16,055 nucleotides of DNA from NCBI GenBank assembly GCA_002284615.2, contig MU069678.1, positions 113,273-129,327 on the forward strand, written 5' to 3'. Positions 8,446 through 15,974 of this stretch are shown piece after piece; the first letter of the stretch is position 1, and each line of letters starts with the position of its first letter. Position numbers and translations under genes: made by a program. Under the pieces are notes generated by a model. The model had not been told where the DNA came from. It saw only the letters and a list, made by a program, of their open reading frames with translations, and searched no databases. Source of the stretch: Dunaliella salina. Lineage: Eukaryota; Chlorophyta; Chlorophyceae; Chlamydomonadales; Dunaliellaceae.

Positions 8446-8605
8446 TGTAAACAGTGCCAGCCACACCAATTAAGATGATACGTAGTGTCACTTTGTTACT
8501 CCTGTTTGGATTTCTTGAGCTGTGGGATTCAAGTCCGGTTTCAGTGTAAGAGTGTTGAGCTGCTGCCCGTTCCAAAGTGATGAAGGTGTTGGTGTCGGGA
8601 CAGCA

Positions 8606-8707
8606 TTGCAATTCAACGAGGTGGATGTCCCTTTCACGATCAGGGACCTGAGAGGGATCATAGTGGACAGGTCGGCCTGGGATAGAGCGCACAAAAATAG
8701 CATCTGG
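8606..8707 (-). pseudogene. PD...ExQ nuclease-like core of copy 2
   Basis: The minus strand at 8707-8606 encodes PDAIFVRSIPGRP followed by DIHLVELQ. In copy 1 the equivalent reads RPDAIL...HLIEIK. The pattern PD-x(n)-E-x-K is that of restriction-enzyme-like endonucleases, which nick target DNA in R2-type LINEs. The catalytic Lys is Gln here, consistent with decay. The segment after it, LRIILIGVAGTVYNEH, matches copy 1. Confidence 0.7.
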
Positions 8708-8923
8708 GCAGTTTTGGTGGCGGGCTGAGGAGCCTGTACTAATCAGGGATGCTATGTGTTATGTTTCAGGGACTTGCATGCCCTGCTCCTGGAGTCTCTC
8801 ATTACTGCAGCCATCCATGCCATTAAGGGAAGGGCCCTACCTGCCTTTACTGAGGGCATTATCACAGACATTAAGGCCTGCACAGTGTCTGTTGGTGTAT
8901 ATCCCACTCTTTGTTGAGTTGGT

Positions 8924-8974
8924 ACACCTGAGGAGTATGTGATCAATGTTGTCTTCAACACCACAGAGTGGGCA
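8924..8974 (-). pseudogene. CCHC zinc knuckle of copy 2
   Basis: Seventeen codons encode CPLCGVEDNIDHILLRC, a C-x2-C-x7-H-x4-C zinc-binding pattern. It lies between RNase H and the nuclease-like core, as in R2-type LINEs. Copy 1 has C-x4-C-x7-H-x4-C at the same place, so the two copies belong to different lineages. Confidence 0.75.
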
Positions 8975-9040
8975 CCTTATAGAAGTTGAAGGAAAGGTGA
9001 ACCTGATGGCATCTTTTTGTATGTATCTGTTTGGTACTTA

Positions 9041-9211
9041 ATCACATTAAGAAAAGAAAAAGAACAGGAAAGTCTACGCAAGCCAAAGGCCGCGTGCATG
9101 AAGGGAAGGTCCTCTAACTGGAAAGCTAGAGGCCTCACCAGAAAATCCTCGGAAACTACACTAGACACAGCTAGCCTAGGAGAGAGCCAGAAACAGATCA
9201 GATCACATTAA
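9041..9211 (-). mobile_element. A-type LINE tail insertion with 10-bp target-site duplication
   Basis: A 151-base insertion (9051-9201) is flanked by perfect copies of ATCACATTAA (9041-9050 and 9202-9211). It reads on the minus strand from GGCTCTCTCCTAGGCTAG through GCACGCGGCC and GCTTGCGTAGACTTTCC to a T/C-rich tail, so it is the A-type LINE UTR alone, truncated before the coding part. It interrupts copy 2 between RNase H and the CCHC knuckle. Confidence 0.9.
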
Positions 9212-9539
9212 TATGCTGTTGAAGGGTAATATTGGGATTTTTTCCAGAAGGAGTTGCTGATCTCCTTGTGAGCAAGTTTACAGTTTGGACTGTGAGCTTG
9301 GACGCTGACTGTGGTGATTGGAAAAACAAATGGCGGGGCAGAGTTGGGCTTCTGTTGTAGTCAGCAGAGCAAAGCTTGTGCATTTTGTGCATGTGTTCTT
9401 TCAGTTTGCCATTGAGGTTGGTGAGATATTGGATTGTTAGTGGTGCATTCCATCATTTTGTGCGTAAGAGGTCTTCAATAAAAGCCAGTAGAAATTGTGG
9501 AATGGGTCCCTGGCATCTGGAAGTACAATGTCTGTGGTG

Positions 9540-9960
9540 TCCGTGAGGTCTGCTGTGTGAGCGCAGGCGTTGGCCCCCTCATTGCCTACTATGCCAGAGT
9601 GTGCTTTGACTTTGTAGAAATGAATTGTGTGGGGGAAATGCTGTAATATGGTTGATATATCGTGGATGATGACCCTCTGCATGCAGGTGGTACCCCATGC
9701 GCATGGGATTCAGGCTTTGTCTTGAAATCTGGGAGAGGCAGGACGCACTATCAATGTAAGTTTGCTTGTGTTGGAGTGCCACAAGGATGGGTGCAAGTTC
9801 TGCTCTGGTGATTGTGACAATAGGCCCATGACCACTGGGTTTTGAATGCAAGTGTTGTGAGGATGGGGAAGTGTTCATTCTGGTTTGTAAACGCCTGAAC
9901 CACAGAGTGGTGGAGAGTCATCATTTTGGTGTTTAATGACATTGCCATCTGTGTACGTAA
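9540..9960 (-). pseudogene. RNase H domain of copy 2
   Basis: The minus strand shows VTYTDGN near 9955 (first Asp), TITRAELAPI near 9815 (Glu), YIDSASCLSQI near 9750 (Asp) and YKVKAHSGIVGNEGANACAH near 9620-9560. In most RNases H of this type the last block has an Asp in G-N-E-x-A-D. Here it is Asn, so the fourth catalytic residue is lost. In-frame TGA codons and a frameshift break the domain. It would remove RNA from the RNA:DNA hybrid during element copying. Confidence 0.8.
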
Positions 9961-9983
9961 CATTCCTCCAGTCCTTGATCTAG

Positions 9984-10066
9984 AAAAGAAAAAGAAAAGA
10001 AAAGAAAAGTCTATATAGACATATATGCAAGCCAAAGGCCGCGTGCAGTAAGGGAAGAACCAACCA
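9984..10066 (-). mobile_element. A-type LINE tail fragment inserted in copy 2
   Basis: The plus strand has an A/G-rich run (9984-10010), then a short spacer and GCAAGCCAAAGGCCGCGTGC followed by GGGAAGAACC, the terminal part of the A-type UTR. It is oriented on the minus strand, severely truncated, and separates the methyltransferase-like domain from RNase H in copy 2. No clear target-site duplication was found. Confidence 0.75.
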
Positions 10067-10259
10067 ATTAATTGATTTTGATTTTAGGTGTGAACATTTC
10101 CTTGCAGTTGGCAGGAAGGAAGGCTGCCCTTGCTTGAGGGCACTTGTGTAAGCAGGTATCAACGTCAAGGTGGAGTAATTGGAATTTCTTTTTCCAAGCG
10201 TTTGATGCATGGTGCTGGTGGGTGTGCAGGGGCATGGCGGGACTTGGGAGATGCAACAT

Positions 10260-11065
10260 CTTGACCGAGGAGTTGGAACCAATCTTTGTTAGTGCTGTAT
10301 AGCGCTTCTCTGACATTAGGATTCCAGACAACAATTAGTTGCATGGGATAAGAAGGTAGGGTAGGGTTAGGAAGGATACCAAATCAGTGTTGGGGTGCTT
10401 GGAATTGGATGTTTCCGGCAGGAAATTTGGCAAGCACTTTTGCAAGGTCTGGGTTATTGTTAAGCCAACCCATATATGCGTTACAGCTGAAGCCTCTCCA
10501 GTGGGGCAGGAGCATGAAGGTGGCGATTGGTCAAACGTGACCTTTGTCTTGATAAACTTTTCTTTTCTTTTCTTTTGGCAACTGGTTCTGTGCTTTGGAG
10601 GGAGGAGTGGACTGCATGGCGCAAGAGCCTAAACATAAGTCATTGTCATGAGGGGAATGGCAAGAGGAGAAGCCATTGAAGCAAACAGAGAGGGCGTCTG
10701 TGTGTGCCCCAAAGACCTGATCACGGCAGCTTGCGCTGAAGTAAGTGTTGAAGGTACTGTCAAATTCAAGAGGGTTTAAAAACCTCTGTTGAGATCAAGC
10801 ACCATTTATGTACGGCTGAACAAATGTGTGGAGGTGCGATCAGCATATCATTGTTGTGGATTTTTATTGTTTTGATAGAGAGATGTTTTGATTGAGCCTT
10901 TTGAAGTGAGAGTAGTCCCATGAATTCTGTTGCAGACTCCTGGCCAGGTGGCTGGATGGTGGCATGGATGCCAGCCTTTTTGGCTGCTTCATAAGCTCCA
11001 AGCAGGATGCTGAGTCTGTCTATAGTGAGCATACCATCTCGCTTTCCATTGGCATTGTAAATACA
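10260..11065 (-). pseudogene. PCIF1-like methyltransferase domain of copy 2
   Basis: From 11065 the minus strand encodes CACIYNANGKRDGML and LLGAYEAAKKAGIH. After a frameshift near 10790 come PLEFDSTFNTYFSAS, CRDQVFGAHTDALS and NGFSSCHSPHD. After a CTTTT tract (10558-10577) come ATFMLLPHWRGF and PAGNIQFQAPQ. Copy 1 has the same blocks. The series SPL-x-F-x(n)-Y-x-SA, D-x2-FGA, G-x-S-x-x-(N/H)P, LP-x-W and a final Asn-containing strand matches my recollection of the PCIF1 N6-adenine methyltransferase domain. The catalytic NPPF-like site reads HSPH here, so activity is not expected. Confidence 0.6.
10554..10580 (+). repeat. (CTTTT)n tract splitting the methyltransferase-like domain
   Basis: The plus strand reads TTTTCTTTTCTTTTCTTTT at about 10559-10577, between two halves of a coding region that are contiguous in copy 1. 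It looks like the tail of a plus-strand LINE insertion so short that no UTR can be recognised. Confidence 0.5.
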
Positions 11066-11423
11066 GGCACATTCGCAGGTGTTTACTTCCGGCATTTGTG
11101 CTGGCATAATAACCCCATTAAATGCGACAGGTTTAAGGGTTTCCTTCATGAGGCCAACATTTCCTAGAATGATATCATGTTGCCATGCTGGCATGATGTC
11201 TGTCTGGGGGTTGGTAGGTCGAAAGTCAAAGGTAACATTTTTGCAAATGGCACAGCCGATTTTTGAGAGCCATGAGAAGTCAGGCAGGCTCTGAGGATTG
11301 CTTTCAAAACCTTGGTTGACCAGATTGTCCAGGTCCATCTCATTTTTGTTCCAGACTTTCCTCTTCAAATGCTTGCACGTGGGCATGTAGATCTGGGTGC
11401 ATTTGTAACGTATCAACAGCTTT

Positions 11424-11633
11424 CCATTTGGGATGCCATTCCACGTAGATCATTTCGCATTCTCCAGCGAAGTTGAGCCTTTTCACTTTTTGGGAGGCTG
11501 ACAAAGGGGGGCATGCGGGGCAGTCCCAGCACTCATCAGGATTGCTTAATGCTTGGTCATGCTGGGAGCAGACTTTAATTTCTATGAGACAGCCCCAGTG
11601 GTATGTGCGGTGGCAGATATCACAAGTGGGCAT
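11424..11633 (-). pseudogene. PHD finger (second half) and W-P-W motif of copy 2
   Basis: The minus strand from 11633 encodes PTCDICHRTYHWGCL and then CWDCPAC, giving C-x2-C-x4-H-x2-C...W-x-C-x2-C, the second part of a PHD finger. The first Cys pair, DPCCQLC, is encoded at about 11705-11685, in another frame. PHD fingers read histone H3 tails. About 25 residues later comes IYVEWHPKW and a helix ending AFEEE, resembling a decayed chromodomain-like repeat with W-x-P-x-W. PHD fingers are known in some CR1-like LINE proteins. Here the finger precedes a methylase-like domain. Frameshifts on both sides show it is not expressed as such. Confidence 0.75.
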
Positions 11634-11718
11634 ATCCTCGAAGCGTTCAGATTCCTGTGTGTTCTTTGCTCACTGGGCTCCAGCAGAGCTGGCAACATGG
11701 GTCTATGTCATATGCTAG

Positions 11719-11952
11719 TGCGTGTGGCCCTTCCACACAGGAATCGTTTCTTTCAGGGGCATGGCTAGCAATCCTCCAGATCCCCATTAGTTCTGTCTCT
11801 TGCTCTCTCCTAGGCTAGTTTTGTCTAGTTTAGGTGGAGGGCCTCCTGGTGAGGCCTCTAACTTTTGTTAGGGGTTCTTCCCTTTATGCACGTGGCCTTT
11901 GGCTTGCGTAGACTTTTCTTTTCTTTCTTTCTTTTCTTTTCTTTTGCGTGTG
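11719..11952 (+). mobile_element. A-type LINE 3' end inserted into the PHD region, with target-site duplication
   Basis: The insertion at 11727-11944 is flanked by TGCGTGTG at 11719-11726 and 11945-11952. On the plus strand it encodes the last codons of family II (FRGMASNPPDPH, then TAG), followed by the A-type UTR and a T/C-rich tail. Taking it out with one copy of the duplication brings the first Cys pair of the PHD finger next to the linker upstream. It is therefore younger than copy 2 and lies in the opposite orientation. Confidence 0.85.
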
Positions 11953-11989
11953 CACCTGTCTCGGCATCTGTGTACCTCTGTACGTGGCT

Positions 11990-12590
11990 GACTGTTTGAG
12001 GATATGCTATCCTGCTGCCAGCTGCCTGAAGGTACATTGTCTACTTCCATATCCTGGGCATCAAAGAGGGGGTTGCTGTAAGTTCTGGAGTCATGATGTA
12101 TGTGTATGTCGGAAGCAGGGCCCTCATTGACCAGGGTGCAGTTGGGGGAGCCTGTGGGGAGCTTTGTCCAGTTCCAGCCTGTTGGTGTGTGACCTGTGTT
12201 TATCATCATGCATATGTCGTGTTGTTCATGCGGCGTGACTCAGGGGGGTTATTGGGCAAGCTGTCTTGGATCTGTATGATTGTGTTGATGAGATCAGGTG
12301 TCAGGTTGTGAGTGTTGAGAATATGGGAAAATTTGTTCAGGGCTGTGATGTGTCTGTTCCTAATTTTGCCTCCGAACAGGGATGCGAGTTTGTTTTCGTC
12401 AATGACATGGGTGAGGTAATTCAGCAGGGACGAGAGCCTGTGTATGCCTACTTCCATGAGGGATCCCTCATGCTCCCTCCGGAGTGTGTGCAATGGCCGG
12501 CTAAGGACTTGAGGGTGGTTTGCATTGGCATTGAAAGAGTATTTAAGTTCTTTTCCGGTTGCATCGTGAGATGCGTGAGGATGTTGCATT
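11990..12590 (-). pseudogene. Post-thumb-like region and linker of copy 2
   Basis: At 12589-12206 the minus strand encodes LRREHEGSLMEVGIHRLSSL, then NYLTHVIDENKLASLFGGK and TALNKFSHIL. This resembles the region following the RT thumb in R2/RandI-like LINEs (compare LRKDKINFGLGCPTL in copy 1). A frameshift near 12209 leads into a polar, acidic stretch (FDAQDMEVDN) that looks like a flexible linker before the PHD finger. The assignment to a post-RT position is an inference from weak similarity. Confidence 0.5.
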
Positions 12591-12662
12591 TACAGAGCGA
12601 ACTCACCAACTTGCCAGGTATAAAAGGAAGAAGAAAGGAAGAACAAGGGAAGGCAGGAAGTG

Positions 12663-12693
12663 TGCCTCAGGTTTTAAAATAAAACCTGAGGCA
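12663..12693. repeat. Perfect hairpin, 14-bp arms
   Basis: TGCCTCAGGTTTTA (12663-12676) and TAAAACCTGAGGCA (12680-12693) are exact reverse complements with a 3-base spacer. It lies in the segment between the two duplicated blocks and inside no recognised gene. Confidence 0.9.
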
Positions 12694-12795
12694 AGTTGGA
12701 AAGTGTTTCTGGAAATACAAAAAGATGGAGACATTATACTAGGGAACAGGAAAGTACACAGGTCACACATCTCACTTCCTGCAACCTCCAAGAAC

Positions 12796-12824
12796 CTGAG
12801 TTCTTTTGCAAGCAAAGAACTCAG
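12796..12824. repeat. Perfect hairpin, 11-bp arms
   Basis: CTGAGTTCTTT (12796-12806) and AAAGAACTCAG (12814-12824) pair around a 7-base loop. It lies 100 bases from the 14-bp hairpin, and both contain CTGAG. Confidence 0.85.
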
Positions 12825-13111
12825 TGATTTGTGATGCTAGAGCAAAGGTAAGAGAGCCTGTGTATGCCTACTTCCATGAGGAGTGTGTGCAATGGCCGGC
12901 TAAGGACTTGAGGTTGATTTGCATTGGCATTGAAAGAGGATTTAAGTTGGTGATGCTAGAGAAAAGATAAGGTGCTCCTTGAAAGGATACTTAAAGAGCG
13001 CTGTTGTTGATGCAGAGATATTTCCTAGGAGCATTACCATGTGGGGGCATTTGGTGGACCGGCCGTGTCTGCCAGTGTTATTGAGGCTGGTGGTGAGAGC
13101 CGTTGCGCACC

Positions 13112-13238
13112 TTGAAAAGAAAAAAGAAAAACTACGTAGGCAGAGAAACTCTCCCTGCATCAATTAAGGAAGAGGAGACACATTGGCTCCAAAAGGGCTG
13201 TGAGTTTCCTCCACAACAAGGTAAGAAAAAAGGGAAAG
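13112..13238 (-). other. B-type LINE 3' UTR and tail
   Basis: This untranslated tail follows the TAG stop. Blocks in order on the minus strand are CTTACCTTGTTGTGGAGG, AACTCACAGCC, GAGCCAATGTGTCTCC, CCTTAATTGATGCAGGG and CTACGTAG, then T/C-rich sequence. The same blocks follow the family I copy at about 1880-1745 and the truncated ends at 4347, 6849 and 7086. Confidence 0.85.
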
Positions 13239-13571
13239 CTAATGGGGATCTGGAGGGTTACCGGAAGCACCTGGCTCTAGACCCTGGGTGTAGGGAGTAT
13301 TCTTGTTTTCAATAGCGCGGCGTGTGGTGACTAGTTTGTGTGCATATTGTACAGAATGAGCATGAAGTTGTCGAGCAAGCTTACTGGCACGATGGTGATC
13401 CAGTCCTAGTTGTTTGAATTGCTTGAGGGTGTGCTCTGTGTAAATACTACCACCAACACCCATGAGAATAGGGTGGATTGTAACAACTTTAGCGTGAATA
13501 AGTTTACACAGGTCTGCATGCTGCTGCTTTGCAGCTTTCAACTGATGCTCAGGCCTTGTGTCTTCACAGAA

Positions 13572-13748
13572 CTTGATTTCTATCAAGTGCACATGGCGTT
13601 CATTCGCATACAATTCATGGGGTTGCCGTCCACTCCTAATCCTGGTGGTCCTCCGCATGGACCTGCGCAAAAGGTGTTGTGTTTGAATAGAAGAAACATT
13701 GTTAGAAGTTGGCTTGGCATTAAGAGGGGTGATCAAAATGGCATCTGG
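13572..13748 (-). pseudogene. PD...ExK nuclease-like core of copy 1
   Basis: RPDAIL (starting at 13751) is followed, about 50 residues on, by HVHLIEIKFCED with the E-x-K pair, then by QLKAAKQQHADL. This spacing and the hydrophobic strand before E-x-K suit a PD-(D/E)xK, restriction-like endonuclease of the kind found C-terminal in R2 and Dualen/RandI LINEs. All three key residues are present. It sits after the zinc knuckle, as expected. Confidence 0.7.
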
Positions 13749-13985
13749 TCGACTTGTATTGAGTCTTTTCATTCCTTGAAGGTTTCGAGGGAAAAAGTAA
13801 GCAGGTATAGTTCTATTTGAGGCGTGTGTAGGGAGTTGCAGGTTATGTTGAGCAAGCTTGAAATCGCTTCCAATGTCTGTGTAGACCAGGCCTGCTCCTA
13901 CAGGGCTTTTGCTGAGTGCTTTTGTAATCATTCTGCCTGCAAATTTATGGCGTTTGGTTTTCATGTTGGAGATGATATGGATCTG

Positions 13986-14042
13986 GCAGCCTGAGAGCAT
14001 GTGGAGTGCGCTATCCAAGTGATGGCAGCCTGGAAGGGGGCA
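13986..14042 (-). pseudogene. CCHC zinc knuckle of copy 1
   Basis: It encodes CPLPGCHHLDSALHMLSGC, a C-x4-C-x7-H-x4-C pattern with all ligands intact. It is followed by a basic stretch (NMKTKRHKFAGRM). Such knuckles next to a restriction-like endonuclease bind target DNA in R2-type elements. Confidence 0.8.
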
Positions 14043-14439
14043 CATTGGGTCAGTAGACCTTTTGAAATGGACTGCATGCTTTTGATTGTAGAAGGTGCCT
14101 GTGCGATACCATAGGATGGTACGCTTCATGGGTATGGAAATGTTGGGCGAATGTCTGAAGGCATTGCTAATTTTCTTATCCACTTGCGGTAATAAGTTTC
14201 AATAGTAAGAGTAGTAACCAGTTCTGGCATTGGCATATCCAAGTTTGTGTTTAGAATGCATGTGGGACTTGAGAGCACCTTGAAGATTTGGGAGATAGGT
14301 GAGTTTGGGGGCGGGTGGGGGACCCGTAGATGTGCCTGCAGCATGCACTCTTTCTTCTTTGGCTAACCAGGAAATATTTGTAAATGGATCTCTACCAGGA
14401 CCTGCACTGCGGTGGCACCAGGTATCTGGGTGTCTGCCA

Positions 14440-14850
14440 CACAGTTCTGGGCTTGTTTTGCCTGATGCTTTGCAATGGCATCTGCACATTCATTTCCAGC
14501 GATGCCAGCATGGGACTTCACTTTGTAAATTCGAATTTTGGTATGGAAGTCTCTAATGAGCGTTGAAATCATTTTAAGGACGTCTCCTTGGATATGCCTC
14601 AGATGTCTTTCAGGATAGAGAAGCTGTTTACGTATTTGATTGAAAGAGGTGAGGCTGTCTGATGCAATACCTGCATATTTGGTGATGATAGCAGCAGCAA
14701 TTGCTGCTAATTCAGATCTAGTGATGGTTTTAGTAATCCCAGTACCGTTTGGGTCTACAAAGTTCTTGCTGTCAGTGGACGGGCAGCAGGGGACGCCTGC
14801 TCCAATTTCTTGCTTTCCGTTACGGACAAGTCAGCTGCCATCTGTGTATG
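14440..14850 (-). pseudogene. RNase H domain of copy 1, with in-frame TGA
   Basis: The minus strand has WAYTDGS, then TGA (14831-14833), then RNGKQEIGAGV, TITRSELAAIAAAI, GIASDSLTSFNQI and IYKVKSHAGIAGNECADAI. The four catalytic residues (Asp, Glu, Asp, Asp) are all present. Apart from the TGA the frame is open to 14363. A frameshift near 14420 then moves the coding to another frame (RDPFTNISWLAKEE). Confidence 0.85.
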
Positions 14851-14950
14851 CCCATGACCTCCAATCAGCAACTTCGAGAGTTGGGGGAGTTCTGGATTGG
14901 CTGGGCACCAAGTCTCCTTTCAGGCCCTGTTGCCAGTCTTTGTTATGATT

Positions 14951-15673
14951 GTTGAGATGAACTCGAGCTGCAGTGTTCCAGACAGCAAAGATACGAAGGT
15001 CCCAGGTATGCTGAGGTAGAGGTACCTCTTGGTTAGGACATGATTGAGGGGCACTGTAAACAAATGTTTTGCAAGGTATGGTTCCAAGGTCGTAACAGAG
15101 GTGGGGGTAGGCAGTGACAAGTTTGGAGTAGGGGTTGGTTATCATGTTCTTTTTCCAACCCGGAAGGAACATGAATGTAGCAGTGGCTTCTGTGTTGAGA
15201 ATGGTAGAGTAAATGGCATATTGCAAAGCTTGGGTCGTGATTCCCTCGTCATAAATGGGATGGCAGACTGAGAAGCCTGAGAACTTGGATGAGAAGGCAT
15301 TATGCATGGCACCAAAAAGGGTGTCTCTGGAGACCGCACTCCAATAATTCTGGTACTGTGGGTTGTGGTCTAGTGGGGAGGCCTTTTTTTCTTGGGTTAC
15401 CAAAGCCCATTTTTGAAAGGCAGCATGAATGTGGGTTGGAAGGGCTCTTGAAAAAGAGTCTACGATCTCCTTGCTAGAGTACTTTCTTTCAAGCATGGAT
15501 TTGCGGGAAAGAAGTCCTTGCAGCTCAGTGGCAAAGTTGCCAGGAGGTGGCATTATTTTCTCGTGCATGCCAGCAAGCTTGGCCCCATAAAAATCCCTGT
15601 AGAGGATTTGGAAGCGGTTAGGGGGTATCATACCAACACATTTGCCTTGCGTATAATATATGCAGGCCATGTG
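14951..15673 (-). pseudogene. PCIF1-like methyltransferase domain of copy 1
   Basis: Inside an uninterrupted frame (start taken as Met at 15925), residues 85-150 hold MACIYYTQGKCVGM and FATELQGLLSRKS. Residues 180-325 hold KASPLDHNPQYQNYWSAV, RDTLFGAMHNAFSSKFSG, SVCHPIYDEG, TATFMFLPGWKKN, YDLGTIPCKTFVYSAP and WDLRIFAVWNTA. These blocks and their order fit the PCIF1 (cap-specific N6-adenine methyltransferase) domain as I remember it. The catalytic NPPF-like site would be HPIY, which lacks the Asn, so catalysis is doubtful in this copy. It lies between the RT thumb and RNase H. The domain assignment is from memory of the family, with no alignment run. Confidence 0.6.
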
Positions 15674-15829
15674 TGCCTGGAAATTTTCCGCGAGAATGAG
15701 GGGAGGTGGAGGGGGAGGGAAAAGGCAGAGGGTTGGGCACCCAAGTCCAAAGTTGATTTTGTCTTTTCTTAATATGGATGTGGCAGTGCATCGCCAGAGA
15801 TTATACCTGTCTTTGACAGTGGTGAGGAT

Positions 15830-15974
15830 CATCTTATCGCAGCCTGCAAGGTCATTCTCAGAGCAGGGTATGACTGGAAAGGCATATGCAATGCTCGGGA
15901 TGATGGCTGTACGAATGACATCCATGGTTTGCCTAGGTGTGGCAAATGAGGAAGCCAGGCCTGTAATCTTTCCT

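Larger units (their letters stand above)
12429..12970. repeat. Duplicated block with a 21-bp in-frame difference
   Basis: Positions 12432-12538 recur at 12853-12944 with few changes, but the second copy lacks 21 bases (GGATCCCTCATGCTCCCTCCG near 12460), equal to seven codons (RREHEGS). The second block is itself flanked by GTGATGCTAGAGCAAAGGTAAG (about 12831-12852) and GTGATGCTAGAGAAAAGATAAG (about 12950-12971). About 300 bases with two hairpins lie between the blocks. Confidence 0.85.
8446..13110 (-). pseudogene. LINE family II copy 2: PHD, methyltransferase-like, RNase H, CCHC and nuclease domains, decayed
   Basis: Reading from 13110 down, the minus strand carries a thumb or post-RT-like region (13110-12206), a polar linker (12209-11990), a PHD finger split by an insertion (about 11980-11510), a W-P-W chromo-like motif (about 11440), a helical GK-containing region (11065-10800), a PCIF1-like methyltransferase domain (10790-10260), RNase H (9960-9540), a CCHC knuckle (8974-8924) and PD...ExQ (8707-8606). 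The same order from the GK region on is seen in copy 1 at 13112-15978. Many frameshifts, stops and at least three nested LINE tails show it is inactive. No RT catalytic box is present, so the RT core lay upstream or was deleted. Copy 1 has inserted at its 5' side, near 13111. Confidence 0.75.

Noticed and set aside
12942..13163. Separate small gene encoding a GRHGRSTK-containing peptide
   Set aside because: The frame runs across the copy 1 tail into LINE copy 2 sequence and has no independent support.
14831..14833. Selenocysteine recoding at the TGA in RNase H
   Set aside because: No downstream SECIS-like element was recognised and the copy has other lesions; simple nonsense mutation is more economical, though the point is listed for checking.
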